A stretch of DNA of 64,000 nucleotides from Candidatus Thiodiazotropha sp. (ex Monitilora ramsayi) (GCA_025655575.1 JAHXIP010000006.1:1-64000), one strand, 5' to 3'. Shown: positions 34,192-47,608, counted from the stretch's first letter. Made by a program: numbers and translations. The notes: generated from the sequence alone by a model not told the origin.

Positions 34192-35217
34192 ATGATTATG
34201 AAGAAACAGATCCTCCTCGCCTCACTCTGTAGCACCGTGCTACTGGTTGGCTGTAACCAGACAGCTGACAAGGCACCGACGGTGCCCGCACCGGCTAAAA
34301 CAGAGACCGCCCAGGAGCAGGCGCCTGCACAAACAGAGATGGACGAAAACACCTTGCTGACAGTCAATGGCGAACAGGTCAGCAAAGCGATGTACGGGCT
34401 CTATTTCCAAGACCGTATGCGTAACGTCCCCGATGCCCAGAACTCGCCTCAGATGCAGATGAGCGTGCTCAATGAGTTATCGAATGTGCTGATTGTGGCG
34501 CAGGATGCCGAGAAGAAAGGTATCGATAAGCGGCCAGAGATCCAAGCAACCCTGACACTACTGAAAGCCAAACTGCTGACCCAGACGGTCATTCAAGAGT
34601 ACGCTGAATCCCATCAGCCTACCGATGAGCAGATCAAGACTTACTATGAAGCGGAGTATGCCAGCCAGGGAAATAAAGAGTACAAAGCCAGGCATATTCT
34701 GGTGAAGGAAGAAGAGGCAGCCAAATCACTCATCACAGAACTGGATGGGGGGGCAGACTTTGCCGAATTGGCAAAGACCCACTCCACAGGCCAGACCGGG
34801 AAAAACGGTGGTGACCTGGGTTGGTTCGATCCCGCCCAAATGGTTCAACCCTTCTCCGAAGCTGTCGTTTCTATGGAAAAAGGCAGCTACACAAAGACAC
34901 CGGTACAGACCCAGTTCGGCTGGCATGTGATCCTGTTAGAGGATAGCCGCGATACTGAGGCTCCCACACTGGACGGTGTACGTGGTGACATCATTACCAA
35001 ACTACAACAACAGTCATTGGCCGCCTACATGCAGGGCCTGCGTGATGAGAGCACAATCGTCTTCAACGAGATGAATGCTGTGAAGGCACAACCGGCAGAT
35101 AGTGCTGGTGCCGCACCTGAAGAATCGAAGCCGATGGATGATAGTGCAGCAACAGAAGCTGTGCCGGCAGTGGACACAAGCGCATCCGCTGATGAGGCGA
35201 AACCCGCTTCGGAGTAA
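34192..35217 (+). CDS. Lipoprotein peptidylprolyl isomerase (parvulin type)
   Basis: 341 residues. The start MIMKKQILLASL follows AAGGTAGAT. The lipobox LLVGC (Cys 21) makes it a lipoprotein. A SurA-like N-domain (about 55-150) precedes a parvulin domain (about 165-270: YKARHILVKEEEAAK, GGADFAELAKTHSTGQTGKNGGDLGWFDPAQMVQPF, TQFGWHVILLEDSR). The C-terminal ~60 residues are acidic and Ala-rich and probably unstructured. It helps fold exported proteins. Last gene of the yciB group and followed by a terminator. Confidence 0.9.
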   Translation: MIMKKQILLASLCSTVLLVGCNQTADKAPTVPAPAKTETAQEQAPAQTEMDENTLLTVNGEQVSKAMYGLYFQDRMRNVPDAQNSPQMQMSVLNELSNVLIVAQDAEKKGIDKRPEIQATLTLLKAKLLTQTVIQEYAESHQPTDEQIKTYYEAEYASQGNKEYKARHILVKEEEAAKSLITELDGGADFAELAKTHSTGQTGKNGGDLGWFDPAQMVQPFSEAVVSMEKGSYTKTPVQTQFGWHVILLEDSRDTEAPTLDGVRGDIITKLQQQSLAAYMQGLRDESTIVFNEMNAVKAQPADSAGAAPEESKPMDDSAATEAVPAVDTSASADEAKPASE

Positions 35218-35233
35218 GCGTGTCTCTCCCATG

Positions 35234-35263
35234 AAAAAAGGCGGATCCAGGCCCGCCTTTTTT
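35234..35263 (+). terminator. Rho-independent terminator after the PPIase gene
   Basis: A run of A, then GGCGG/CCGCC stem (with A6/T6 extension) and a T6 run, about 20 nt after the stop. The paired A and T tracts could also act on the minus strand. Confidence 0.85.
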
Positions 35264-35320
35264 ATTGCAGCTCGTAGATTGGGCCGACGATGGAGGTCCA
35301 CCTACGAACTGTGTGGAAGC

Positions 35321-35614
35321 TTAATCATCGGAAGGCGTCTTTACCTTGCCGATTTTACTGATGGGCACAACCTTCGATTTGGGGGATTCATCCACGAAAT
35401 AGGGCCGCTCTTCCACGGTTCTGCCAGCGTCGTCAGCCAATTCTTTCTCTCGTGCCGTGATCAATCCGAGACACTGCCGGATATCCTGGATCGTCTGTTC
35501 AGATAATGGATGTCTGAGACTCTTATGCTCAGGTGTCACTTCCCGAACGATGGAGGTGAGGACTTTGCGCATCACCATCATGATCTCACGCTCTTTGTTG
35601 GACGAATCACTCAT
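35321..35614 (-). CDS. Small conserved hypothetical protein downstream of ligA
   Basis: 97 residues from MSDSSNKEREIMM; a GTG four codons earlier is possible. A helical N-terminus (EIMMVMRKVLTSIVREV) is followed by HPLSEQTIQDIRQCLGLITAREKELA and a C-terminal VPISKIGKVK motif. I recall similar proteins widely in gammaproteobacteria as uncharacterised. It is a soluble, charged protein on the same strand as ligA, separated from it by about 150 bp. Function unknown. Confidence 0.65.
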   Translation of the reverse strand: MSDSSNKEREIMMVMRKVLTSIVREVTPEHKSLRHPLSEQTIQDIRQCLGLITAREKELADDAGRTVEERPYFVDESPKSKVVPISKIGKVKTPSDD

Positions 35615-35763
35615 TGTTCTACACACTCTGAATTCTGATAAATCCCCCGCTCCACCATTGACTGCTTCGATTTCGGTGCAGCGGGAAACGTATTTGATGG
35701 TTTAGCATAACGGAAGGTCAACCCCACATACCAGCGGGGATTCCCTCTTTACCCTTTGTGTCC

Positions 35764-38705
<2,942 letters not shown>

Positions 38706-38708
38706 TTC

Positions 38709-41700
38709 CTATACAGCGGCAAGTTGAGCCGCCTCCTCCACATCGACGGTGACCAGGCGGGAAACACCCGGTTCATACATAGTGACACCGGAGAGTTGGT
38801 TGGCAATCTCCATGGTGATCTTGTTATGGGTAATGAAGATGAACTGTACCTGATCCGACATGGACTTCACCATATCGCAGAAGCGGCCCACATTGGCATC
38901 ATCCAGTGGTGCATCCACCTCATCGAGCATGCAAAACGGCGCTGGATTGAGCTGGAATATTGCAAAAACCATGGCCACGGCCGTGAGGGCTTTTTCACCA
39001 CCTGAGAGTAGATGGATACTGGAATTTCGCTTACCCGGCGGGCGCGCCATGACGGTGACACCCGTATCGAGCAGATCCTCACCTGTTAACTCCAGATAGG
39101 CGTGGCCGCCACCGAATAGCCGGGGAAAAAGCTCCTTGATCCCGGCGTTGACCTTGTCGAAGGTTTCCTTAAAACGCGTGCGGGTCTCACGGTCGATCTT
39201 GCGGATGGCATTCTCCAGTGTCTCCAGGGAACTGCTGATATCCGCATGCTGTTCATCAAGATACTTAAGACGCTCCGACTGCTCCTGAAACTCTTCGATT
39301 GCCGCCAGATTGATTGGCCCCAGGCGTTGTATCCGTTGAGCCAAAGACTCGGCTTTTTGATGCCAGGCCGATTCGTTGGCCTCTTCAGCCATCGTCTCGA
39401 ACAGCGCTTCCGCATCGAGCCCCTCCTCGTGCAGCTGCTCCTGTAGGGTCTGGCAGCGAACATTGACTTCCTGACTCTGCAGACGAGCTTGATTGAGTCG
39501 GTCCCGACGCTCCTGCACCTGCTGTTCGGCACGATGACGCTGCTGCTCCTTGTCGCGTAGCTGGGCATCCACTTCCTCCAGCACACGGCGGACTTCAGCC
39601 AGCTCTTTCTCCACTTGAGCCCGCTCCGACAGCTTGAGGTTCAGCGTCTCCTGCTGTTGTTCCAAAGGCGCTTCGCTGTTGGACAGGGTCGATTTCAATT
39701 CGTCCCGCCGCTGTACCAGTTGAGTCAGCTGACTGCGTGCCCGTTCCAGATTCTGCACAAGAGAACCCTGGGCGGTTTTCATCGACTCCACTTGCAGCGC
39801 CGCCTGCTGGGTCGTTGCTCGTTGTTTGTTCAGCGCTTCTCTGGCTTCATTGACCTTCTGGCGCAACTCATCACGGCGTTTCACCAATAGCTCGCGCCTT
39901 ACCCCGAGGGTTTCGATAGATTCCAGGGCAGCATGCAGACGCTGACGTGTCTCTTCCATCAGGTCCTGATCGGAATGGATTTGCCCGGCGATTTCAGACT
40001 GCTCGTGTTGCAGCTGTTCACGGCGCTGACGAAGATGTTCCGCACGGGTACGCTTGGCGCTCAGGCTGGTGCGTATCTCCGAAAGCATCCGGTTAGTCTG
40101 GTTGAAAAGGTTCTGATTCTGCTCTCTGGCCTGCTCAGCCTGACGTAGCGCATCTCTGCCATTTTCCAGGGATTGAGACAACTCATTGACCTCGATCTCC
40201 TGTTTTTCAAGCGTGCTTTTGAGCTCGCGCAACTCCTCTTCTCGGGCCAGCACACCCGCACTCTCGTCCTCTTCCCGGGCGATTCTGAGCCACTGTCGTC
40301 CTAGCCAGACACCATCAGGTGTAATGACCGATTCACCCGGCTGTAGTGATTGGCGTGCACGCATGGCACCGGTCAGATCTTCCGCCAGTCTGACACCACC
40401 CAGCAGGCTCTGCAGGCTCCAAGGGGCCTCTATCTTGGCAAGCAGGGTCTCAGTCGATGAAGCATTCTCTGAGGTGTTGCCTGAGTCCGTATCCCATAAC
40501 GTCAGTGCACCCTTCTCCATCTGAGGGAGTGTTGCTGACAAGGCATCCAGATTGTCTACACAAACCGCCTGTAGATGAAAACCGAGTACGACCTCCACCG
40601 CCCGTTGCCAACGGGGCTCGACCTTCAGCTGTTGGGCGAGTCGGCTGGCTGACTGTAGCTGGCTCTGCTCCAGCCACTCAGCCACCTCACTCTCCTGCTT
40701 GCCCAATGCGGCCTGCTGCAGGGCTTCCAGGGATGCCAGGCGTCCCCGGCCTGATTGCAGACTGCTTCTTGCCTGATCCAAGCGGCTTGTGATTTGATTG
40801 TTCGATTCCCGCTGGCGATTTATGACTTCGATTGAACCGGCAAGCTGGGTTTGCAGATCATCCACACCCGACTTCTTGGCGGCTTCATCACTCTCTAGTG
40901 ATGTGATCTCACTCAGCAGTTGGCTGTCGTCCAGACGACTCAGTTCTTCATCCAGTTTTTGCAGCCTGCGCGCCAGGTTTCCACCCTGCTGCTCCAGGTG
41001 ATTGATGCGAGTACGCTCCACCTGCGCCAGCTGTGCCGGCTCCGCTGCCTGCTGATTGAACTGATCCCATTCGGCCTGCCAGGACTGCATCTCGCCTTCA
41101 GCCCCTGACAGGGCTTCTGACTGGCGTTGTTCATCGTTGCGAGCCTGGTCCAGCTTCGGTTGCTCATCCTGGAGACTGCTATTGAGTTCCTGCAGCCGCT
41201 GCTCATCCTGATCACGATGGGATTCAGCCTCTCGCCAGGCCTGCTCGATCTGATCCAGGTCCTGCTGCTGCTGTTTACGGTTGTCTCTGGCGAACTGGAT
41301 CGCTTGCTCGAGACCGGTGATCTCAGCACCCAGGGCATAGAAGCGCCCCTGCACCTCATTGAACTGATCGTTGACCTCGGTGTGTTTTTCACGGTCCGTT
41401 TCAATGGATGATTCGAGTTTTCGTTGATCGGCTAGCGCCGCTTCAAGCTGATTTTGCAGCTCAGCAATCTTACGCTCGCGCTTTTTTAAATCATCATCGA
41501 GGGTTCGCCAACGCAAGGCCAGGAGTTCAGCTTTGACCTGCCGCTCCTCCTGCTTCAGTAACTTATATTTTTCCGCAGTGGCGGCCTGGCGTTGCAGATG
41601 CTGCAACTGCTTGGCCACTTCATCCCGCAGATCCGTCAGACGCTCAAGATTCTCCCGCGTGTGGCGGATACGGTTCTCGGTTTCCCGACGCCTCTCCTTA

Positions 41701-42218
41701 TACTTTGAGATACCGGCGGCTTCCTCGAGAAAGACTCTCAGGTCTTCCGGACGGGCCTCGATAAGACGGGAGATCATGCCCTGCTCGATAATCGAGTAGC
41801 TACGCGGTCCCAAGCCTGTGCCAAGAAAAAGATCGGTGATATCGCGTCGACGACAGCGTACGCCATTCAGGAAATAGAGTGACTGGCCGTCACGAGAGAC
41901 TTGTCGTTTGACCGAGATCTGGTTGTACTGCGCGTATTGACCGCCGGCACGACCTTCAGCGTTATCGAAGAGCAATTCGATAACGGCAGAACCGACCGGC
42001 TTGCGCGAACTGGACCCATTGAAAATGACATCCGCCATCGATTCGCCGCGCAACATCTTGGCCGAGCTCTCGCCCATGACCCAGCGCACGGCATCGATGA
42101 CATTGGATTTACCGCATCCGTTCGGCCCGACGATACCGACCAGATTACTGGGGATCGGAACCGTCGTTGGATCGACGAATGACTTAAAACCCGCGAGCTT
42201 AATTTTCTCCAGACGCAT
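38709..42218 (-). CDS. smc: Chromosome segregation ATPase Smc
   Basis: 1169 residues. Walker A GPNGCGKSN (about 31-39) is at the N-terminus, followed by long coiled coils (about 170-500 and 660-1000), the hinge domain (about 510-650) and the C-terminal head with the signature LSGGEKALTAVA and Walker B FCMLDEVDAPLDD. Smc with ScpA and ScpB forms the bacterial condensin. Many gammaproteobacteria use MukBEF instead; this organism has the Smc-ScpAB type, consistent with the scpAB genes in the window. It heads the smc-zipA-ligA run. Confidence 0.97.
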   Translation of the reverse strand: MRLEKIKLAGFKSFVDPTTVPIPSNLVGIVGPNGCGKSNVIDAVRWVMGESSAKMLRGESMADVIFNGSSSRKPVGSAVIELLFDNAEGRAGGQYAQYNQISVKRQVSRDGQSLYFLNGVRCRRRDITDLFLGTGLGPRSYSIIEQGMISRLIEARPEDLRVFLEEAAGISKYKERRRETENRIRHTRENLERLTDLRDEVAKQLQHLQRQAATAEKYKLLKQEERQVKAELLALRWRTLDDDLKKRERKIAELQNQLEAALADQRKLESSIETDREKHTEVNDQFNEVQGRFYALGAEITGLEQAIQFARDNRKQQQQDLDQIEQAWREAESHRDQDEQRLQELNSSLQDEQPKLDQARNDEQRQSEALSGAEGEMQSWQAEWDQFNQQAAEPAQLAQVERTRINHLEQQGGNLARRLQKLDEELSRLDDSQLLSEITSLESDEAAKKSGVDDLQTQLAGSIEVINRQRESNNQITSRLDQARSSLQSGRGRLASLEALQQAALGKQESEVAEWLEQSQLQSASRLAQQLKVEPRWQRAVEVVLGFHLQAVCVDNLDALSATLPQMEKGALTLWDTDSGNTSENASSTETLLAKIEAPWSLQSLLGGVRLAEDLTGAMRARQSLQPGESVITPDGVWLGRQWLRIAREEDESAGVLAREEELRELKSTLEKQEIEVNELSQSLENGRDALRQAEQAREQNQNLFNQTNRMLSEIRTSLSAKRTRAEHLRQRREQLQHEQSEIAGQIHSDQDLMEETRQRLHAALESIETLGVRRELLVKRRDELRQKVNEAREALNKQRATTQQAALQVESMKTAQGSLVQNLERARSQLTQLVQRRDELKSTLSNSEAPLEQQQETLNLKLSERAQVEKELAEVRRVLEEVDAQLRDKEQQRHRAEQQVQERRDRLNQARLQSQEVNVRCQTLQEQLHEEGLDAEALFETMAEEANESAWHQKAESLAQRIQRLGPINLAAIEEFQEQSERLKYLDEQHADISSSLETLENAIRKIDRETRTRFKETFDKVNAGIKELFPRLFGGGHAYLELTGEDLLDTGVTVMARPPGKRNSSIHLLSGGEKALTAVAMVFAIFQLNPAPFCMLDEVDAPLDDANVGRFCDMVKSMSDQVQFIFITHNKITMEIANQLSGVTMYEPGVSRLVTVDVEEAAQLAAV

Positions 42219-42352
42219 GGGCGGCTAAGATACACCAAAGTGGGCAATTGATACAGGGGATCGAATAATTTCAGGCACTTTAACTTTACCTCATATCTTT
42301 TTGTTTTTTATGATAATTCAATCTAACACTTCTGGTGATGGATTCGCTCACG

Positions 42353-42358
42353 TATAAT
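42353..42358 (+). promoter_or_regulatory. Consensus -10 hexamer upstream of queF
   Basis: A perfect TATAAT lies 33 nt before the queF ATG, with a weak -35 (TTCTGG at 42330-42335) at 17-nt spacing. No preQ1 riboswitch structure is apparent between it and the start. Confidence 0.5.
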
Positions 42359-42391
42359 CGCGCATCAATTGTGTGAAGAGTGACCAATATT

Positions 42392-42781
42392 ATGCCAAGC
42401 CATCCAAGCAAAGATCTCGAAACATTTCCGAATCCTCGTCCGGAACGGGACTATACCATCCGTATCAGCATCCCGGAATTCACCTGCCTCTGTCCCAAGA
42501 CAGGACAACCCGATTTTGCAGAGATGACCCTCGAGTATGTGGCGGACAATCACTGTGTCGAACTCAAGGCATTGAAGATGTATATCTGGTCTTTCCGGGA
42601 TCAGGGCGCCTTTCATGAAGCGGTGACGAATGAGATTCTGGGTGATCTGGTTGCTGCGACGCAACCCCGTTTTATGCGCCTGACGGCAGAGTTTAATGTC
42701 CGGGGAGGCATCTACACCACCGTGGTAGTCGAGCACCGGGCCACGGATTGGATACCACCCTCTCCCGTCCAGCTCCCCTGA
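42392..42781 (+). CDS. queF: NADPH-dependent 7-cyano-7-deazaguanine reductase, type I
   Basis: 129 residues, the unimodular length. The catalytic Cys is in [13 protein letters not shown], and the QueF motif [20 protein letters not shown] (E-S/L-K-x3-Y...FR) binds NADPH. It converts preQ0 to preQ1 in queuosine biosynthesis. The ATG fits the family start; a GTG 12 nt upstream is possible. The kinase gene follows after 4 bp. Confidence 0.92.
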   Translation: MPSHPSKDLETFPNPRPERDYTIRISIPEFTCLCPKTGQPDFAEMTLEYVADNHCVELKALKMYIWSFRDQGAFHEAVTNEILGDLVAATQPRFMRLTAEFNVRGGIYTTVVVEHRATDWIPPSPVQLP

Positions 42782-42785
42782 ACCC

Positions 42786-44063
42786 TTGAAGTGCTATATC
42801 GGTATTGATCTGGGAACCTCGGGTTGCCGAGGTATCGCCATCGGTGAGCAAGCCCAAGTGATTGCTGAAAGCAGCATCGCATTACCGCTACCGGATTCAC
42901 CCCATCCAGGTTATAGCCAACAGGACCCCCGACTTTGGTGGGATGCGGTGATACGGATACTCCAGGTATTGGGGCAAGCCTGTAAAGGCAATACCCTAGA
43001 GGCTGTTGCCGTAGACGGCACATCCTCAACACTCCTGCTCAGTGATGACAGGGGCACACCATTGACCGATGGATTGATGTACAACGACAGCCGCGGTCAC
43101 GATACCCTCTCTCGACTGAGAATGCTGGCACCGCCTGGCAGCCCGGTACTGAGTGCCTCATCAAGCCTCGCGAAGCTGCTACATCTCTGCAAGACAATTT
43201 CGACAAGGCCGATTCACGCTCTGCATCAAGCCGATTGGATCATGGGCAAGTTATGCAACCGGTTCCCATTGAGTGACGAAAACAACTGCCTCAAGCTCGG
43301 TTACGATCCCGTCAACCGACACTGGCCGTCATGGATGCAAGCGCTGGATCTCCCCGAAGAAAGTCTGCCAAAAGTTTATCCAAGTGCGACAGCCGTTGGT
43401 ACGCTGTTCAAAGCTGTTGCAGCAGAAACAGGGCTTCCAACGACAACCAAGGTAGTGACCGGCACTACAGACAGTAATGCCGCCTTTCTCGCCACCGGCG
43501 CCAACGAAATTGGTGACGCCGTTACTTCACTGGGCAGTACTTTGGTACTAAAAATTCTCTCAGACACTCCGGTGTTTGCCTCGGAATTTGGCATCTACAG
43601 CCATCGCATGGGCGATCTTTGGCTGGTAGGCGGCGCATCGAATAGCGGTGGCGCTGTCTGTCGTGCCTTCTTCACCGACGAGCAGATGATGGCGCTTTCA
43701 GCGCGACTCGAACCCACTCGGCCCACAGGACTCGAGTATTATCCCTTGCTGACACCTGGAGAGCGTTTCCCCGTCAATGACAGGGAGTTTCCACCTAAAC
43801 TCACACCAAGACCGGAGAGCGATGTCAGTTTTTTTCAAGGCATACTGGAAGGTCTAACCCGAATAGAGCACGATGGATACCGGCTGCTGCATCGCCTGGG
43901 CGCACCGAAACCGAAACGGATTCTTTCCATCGGTGGTGGCGCCGTCAATGAACCCTGGCGAAAAATGCGTGAATCGGCCATCGGAATCCCCATCACCCGC
44001 GCAGCGCAGCAGGCAGCGGCATATGGGGCAGCTTTGTTGGCCAGACAAGGAGGAATGAATTGA
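42786..44063 (+). CDS. FGGY-family carbohydrate kinase
   Basis: 425 residues from a TTG that immediately gives KCYIGIDLGTSGCRG, the FGGY phosphate-1 motif. GTTDSNAAF and the adenosine motif RILSIGGGAVNEPWRKM are present, with NDSRGHDT in the sugar-binding part. It resembles xylulokinase/ribulokinase-type enzymes but is shorter than usual (about 490 residues in XylB), so the substrate is open; D-ribulose or another pentulose is likely. It is tightly linked to queF, which may be chance. Start codon TTG without a clear ribosome binding site lowers certainty of the exact N-terminus only. Confidence 0.88.
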   Translation: MKCYIGIDLGTSGCRGIAIGEQAQVIAESSIALPLPDSPHPGYSQQDPRLWWDAVIRILQVLGQACKGNTLEAVAVDGTSSTLLLSDDRGTPLTDGLMYNDSRGHDTLSRLRMLAPPGSPVLSASSSLAKLLHLCKTISTRPIHALHQADWIMGKLCNRFPLSDENNCLKLGYDPVNRHWPSWMQALDLPEESLPKVYPSATAVGTLFKAVAAETGLPTTTKVVTGTTDSNAAFLATGANEIGDAVTSLGSTLVLKILSDTPVFASEFGIYSHRMGDLWLVGGASNSGGAVCRAFFTDEQMMALSARLEPTRPTGLEYYPLLTPGERFPVNDREFPPKLTPRPESDVSFFQGILEGLTRIEHDGYRLLHRLGAPKPKRILSIGGGAVNEPWRKMRESAIGIPITRAAQQAAAYGAALLARQGGMN

Positions 44064-44078
44064 GAATTAAGAGTGAGC

Positions 44079-45476
44079 CTACCTCGCACCTTTTGCCAGC
44101 AACACAACCTCTACCGTTTCGATAAGAATAATCAAGTCGAGAAATGGCCCACTATTCTTGATGTAGTAGAGGTCGTACTCCAGTTTCTTACGGTTATCGG
44201 TCTCATCCGCTGCATAGTGATGCATCAGTTGCGCCCAACCGGTTATACCCGGTTTCAACCTGTGGCGTTCATTGTAATAGGGTAACTGCTGGCTTAGGGC
44301 ACGGACAAATTCTGGACGTTCAGGTCGGGGACCGACCAGGCTCATCTCTCCCTTCAATACATTCATCAACTGCGGTAGTTCATCAAGCCGCGTCTTGCGT
44401 AAAAAATTCCCCAACCGGGTTACCCGACTGTCGTTTACGTCAGCCCATCGAGGTCCGGTGCCCGATTCCGCGTTTACCCGCATACTTCTGAATTTGTAGA
44501 TCGTAAAGAGTTTTCCGTTTCGTCCTACTCTCACCTGCCGGTAAAATACGGGATCACGACCAACCGTCGAGATAAGGCTGGCCATCGCAACCATCAATAT
44601 CACGGGAGAGAAGAGAATCAGCATAGACAGGCTTACCAGGATATCAATAGCGCGCTTAAAATAGATCAGCATCAATCCATTGTAGAAACCGCTGGAAAAG
44701 AAGATCCAACTTGGATGAAGCTGATCTATCTTTATGACATTTTCTTCTTTTTCGTAAAAACTCAAAAGATCCAGTATCTCCACACCCTTCATTTTGCAGT
44801 CGATCAACTCATTAACTGGCAGCCCTCTCCTCCTGTCATCCACGGCTATCACAATCTCATCCACCGCCATGCGCTCGACAATGTTAAACAGGTGCTGGTC
44901 TTTTGGGATCTGGCGATTATCATCGATGAGACAAACAGCATCCCCCAAATCGATGAAACCAACCACAATAAAGCCGAGTGTAGGATCATCAGATTGCACC
45001 AACTCAATTCTGTCAGCATTGATCCCGGTACCCAGTACAAGCACACGACGTTTTCTGGAATCGGCTTTGGTTAACCTGACAAAGGCAGAACGGAGTATCA
45101 ATACACCAGCCATCGAAAACAGCAGGGCGAGAACAAACTCCGTAAGGGGCAGTGTCAGAGAGTCGAATATGGCGAAAACCAGACTCATCAACAACCCACC
45201 CACTAGGAATGAGAGTAATAAACGAATGAGGAAACCGGATGCACGCTCCAATACACCCCGCTGATAAAGCCCCAATGCGATCATCGAGGCTAACATGACA
45301 GCGGCGTAGATCGTCGCGAGGTGAGAAACCTCAGATCCGAGAGGTGCTCCCGACGTTTCAGAAAAATTGCGCTGGTAGAAATCGGCAAACCAGATAGACA
45401 AGACGAAACAGAGGGTTTCAAACAGGGCGAGCAGCAGAAAGGATTTGGAAATGAAATAGCCAAACAGCTTAATCAT
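44079..45476 (-). CDS. XrtA/PEP-CTERM type undecaprenyl-phosphate sugar transferase (TIGR03013-like)
   Basis: 465 residues. Four N-terminal membrane helices (about 5-125), a Rossmann-like CoA-binding region ([18 protein letters not shown]), a fifth helix (about 270-300) and the bacterial sugar transferase domain with [50 protein letters not shown]. The architecture is that of the EpsB/TIGR03013 family, which primes exopolysaccharide repeat synthesis on undecaprenyl phosphate and co-occurs with the exosortase XrtA/PEP-CTERM system. No exosortase is in the window. Confidence 0.85.
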   Translation of the reverse strand: MIKLFGYFISKSFLLLALFETLCFVLSIWFADFYQRNFSETSGAPLGSEVSHLATIYAAVMLASMIALGLYQRGVLERASGFLIRLLLSFLVGGLLMSLVFAIFDSLTLPLTEFVLALLFSMAGVLILRSAFVRLTKADSRKRRVLVLGTGINADRIELVQSDDPTLGFIVVGFIDLGDAVCLIDDNRQIPKDQHLFNIVERMAVDEIVIAVDDRRRGLPVNELIDCKMKGVEILDLLSFYEKEENVIKIDQLHPSWIFFSSGFYNGLMLIYFKRAIDILVSLSMLILFSPVILMVAMASLISTVGRDPVFYRQVRVGRNGKLFTIYKFRSMRVNAESGTGPRWADVNDSRVTRLGNFLRKTRLDELPQLMNVLKGEMSLVGPRPERPEFVRALSQQLPYYNERHRLKPGITGWAQLMHHYAADETDNRKKLEYDLYYIKNSGPFLDLIILIETVEVVLLAKGAR

Positions 45477-45512
45477 TGGCAGTGTCCAAATCGTGTGTTT
45501 AAAACAAAGTTC

Positions 45513-45707
45513 ATGAATAAAAAATCAAGACAACTGATCTATCGGTCCCAAACTGGAACATCATTCTATACCGCCAGGGAAGACAAAGCACCCGCCTTAC
45601 TCAGATGGGTGATCGACAATCACTCACCATCTGGCTCTGCGGCAGAATCTCTAAAGGGTTCAGTGACTTTCATAGCACCTATCTACACTGACGTCAGCTC
45701 AGAATAA
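45513..45707 (+). CDS. Possible small protein, uncertain
   Basis: A 64-codon frame (MNKKSRQLIYRSQ to YTDVSSE) divergent from the sugar transferase gene. There is no ribosome binding site and no recognised motif; amino acid use is unremarkable. It may be spurious. Confidence 0.25.
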   Translation: MNKKSRQLIYRSQTGTSFYTAREDKAPALLRWVIDNHSPSGSAAESLKGSVTFIAPIYTDVSSE

Positions 45708-45713
45708 AAAAGT

Positions 45714-46517
45714 TCACAATCCCCCCTGCGTTGAAAATGCATACGCGCCATAACCAACCACTCTGTTTTTATCTCCGGCGGTATCCCCTGAACTTCTGAG
45801 ATCAACGATTTCAGCCTTAAGGCCTAGACGTTTGGCCTGCAATAGCAGTCCCTTTACCGGAATTCGTCCACAAGCATCTTCATAACCAAGCTTTTCAGGA
45901 TGGAGTGAGACAATCGCTTCTGAGGTCGCCTGATCCATCTGTTTGGCCGTCAGGTAATCATGATAATGACTTAAATCAGAACTGATGACGATCAGTGTCT
46001 CCGGGCCTCCCCATAGCCGTTCCAGCACCTCTGCCACTGCTTCTCCACTGGCGTCGCCCACCACCAGCGGGATCAACTCAAAATCTTCCAGTAACAATTG
46101 CAGAAAAGGCAGTTGCACTTCCAGCGAGTGCTCTTCCGCATGTGCCTCATCTAGCCTGATGACTTGCTTCATACCGTCAAGCTGCGCTATTGCAGCCCTA
46201 TCGATGGGAATGTTCCCTAGAGGCGTACGAAATTGTGAGGCTCCCGGGGCAGCAAGGCCCTTGAAAGCCACTCGGTGAGAGGGTCCCAACAATAGCACGC
46301 GGCGTATCAGCTTGTTGTTTGCTGCCAATCTCGCATAGACACTGGCAGCCACCGGACCAGAATAGATATAGCCAGCGTGTGGCACGATGATCGCTTTCGG
46401 TAGCAAGCCGGCGGTGGGCGCATCTGATAGGAAATCCTCTACCATATGTCGCAGGACTTCGGGTTCAGCAGGATAAAAAAGGCCTGCAACGGCGGGTTCT
46501 CTGACACTTGCTGTCAT
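45714..46517 (-). CDS. amrB: AmmeMemoRadiSam system protein B (Memo-like)
   Basis: 267 residues from the ATG after GAGGAAG (MTASVREPAVAGLFYP); the 19-codon upstream extension is unsupported. The Memo fold is clear: VREPAVAGLFYPAEPEVL, VPHAGYIYSGPVAASVY, GPSHRVAFKGLA, SDLSHYHDYL and CGRIPVKGLL. Members bind metal via the two His in PHAGY and SHxH regions. Memo is conserved from bacteria to human and its chemistry is unsettled. Its partner radical SAM gene lies 17 bp upstream; the third member (A) is 10 kb away. Confidence 0.9.
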   Translation of the reverse strand: MTASVREPAVAGLFYPAEPEVLRHMVEDFLSDAPTAGLLPKAIIVPHAGYIYSGPVAASVYARLAANNKLIRRVLLLGPSHRVAFKGLAAPGASQFRTPLGNIPIDRAAIAQLDGMKQVIRLDEAHAEEHSLEVQLPFLQLLLEDFELIPLVVGDASGEAVAEVLERLWGGPETLIVISSDLSHYHDYLTAKQMDQATSEAIVSLHPEKLGYEDACGRIPVKGLLLQAKRLGLKAEIVDLRSSGDTAGDKNRVVGYGAYAFSTQGGL

Positions 46518-46534
46518 CGTAAGCTTCCTCTCAT

Positions 46535-47608
46535 CTACACAGCCAATCTCACCGGCTGACGACGGGCGCCCCAATGACCAGGACGCTGCTCAAAACGACC
46601 CGCCACCGGTGTACCACAATGTTCACATTCGCCCTTCATGTCCAGATGCCACTCACCCAATTCATACCAATCTCGCTGGATCAGTAATTCACCACAGTGA
46701 TGGCACCAAGTCGAGGATGCTTCCCGGTCATGCACATTGCCCACATAGGCATAGCGCACACCTTTTTCCCGGGCAATGTTTCTCGCGCGGATCAGTGTGT
46801 CATGGGGTGTTGAGGGATAATCTCTCATCTTCCAGTCCGGGTGAAAAGCCGTGAAATGCATGGGCACATCGGGACCCAGCTCTTCGACAACCCACTGGGT
46901 CATGTTGTGTATTTCCTCATCAGAGTCGTTTTCACCCGGAATCAATAGTGTTGTCAGCTCAAACCAGACGGAGGTTTCGTGTTTGAGATATTTCAGTGTC
47001 TCCAACACCGGTGCCAAATGGGCGCCGGTTAATTTATGGTAGAACGCTTCATTAAATGACTTGAGATCCACGTTGGCCGCATCCATGTGGCGATAGAATG
47101 CCTCCCTGGGCTCAGCACAAACATAGCCTGCGGTGACAGCAACCGATTGAATACCGCGTTCCCGACAAGCCATTGCCACATCGATGGCGTATTCATGGAA
47201 GATCACTGGATCGTTATAGGTGTAGGCCACGCTTCGGCAACCCAGCTTTTCAGCTGTCACCGCAATAGTCTCAGGACTCGCCTGATCGGCCAGCGTATGC
47301 ATCTCCCGGGATTTGCTGATGTCCCAATTCTGGCAGAACTTGCACGCCAGATTGCAACCGGCAGTGCCAAAGGAAAAAACAGGGGTACCGGGCAGAAAAT
47401 GGCTGAACGGCTTTTTTTCAATGGGGTCGATGCAAAAACCACTGGAAAGACCATAAGTATTCAGTACGATTGCACCCTGATAATTTTCCCGGACGAAGCA
47501 GAATCCCTGTTTGCCCTCTTTCAGTTTGCAATAGCGTGGACACAGATCGCATTGCACCCTGTCCTCCGAGAGCTTATGCCAATAATGTGTCGGAAAATGG
47601 GTGGACAT
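46535..47608 (-). CDS. amrS: AmmeMemoRadiSam system radical SAM enzyme
   Basis: 357 residues. The radical SAM CxxxCxxC motif is CNLACKFC (about residues 84-91), preceded by GLSSGFCIDPIEKKPFSHFLPG and followed by the QNWDISK segment typical of AmrS. N-terminal CPRYCKLKEGKQG and C-terminal CHHCGELL..CEHCG cysteines are extra zinc or cluster sites. It generates a 5'-deoxyadenosyl radical; substrate unknown. Directly upstream of the Memo gene, so cotranscribed. Confidence 0.93.
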   Translation of the reverse strand: MSTHFPTHYWHKLSEDRVQCDLCPRYCKLKEGKQGFCFVRENYQGAIVLNTYGLSSGFCIDPIEKKPFSHFLPGTPVFSFGTAGCNLACKFCQNWDISKSREMHTLADQASPETIAVTAEKLGCRSVAYTYNDPVIFHEYAIDVAMACRERGIQSVAVTAGYVCAEPREAFYRHMDAANVDLKSFNEAFYHKLTGAHLAPVLETLKYLKHETSVWFELTTLLIPGENDSDEEIHNMTQWVVEELGPDVPMHFTAFHPDWKMRDYPSTPHDTLIRARNIAREKGVRYAYVGNVHDREASSTWCHHCGELLIQRDWYELGEWHLDMKGECEHCGTPVAGRFEQRPGHWGARRQPVRLAV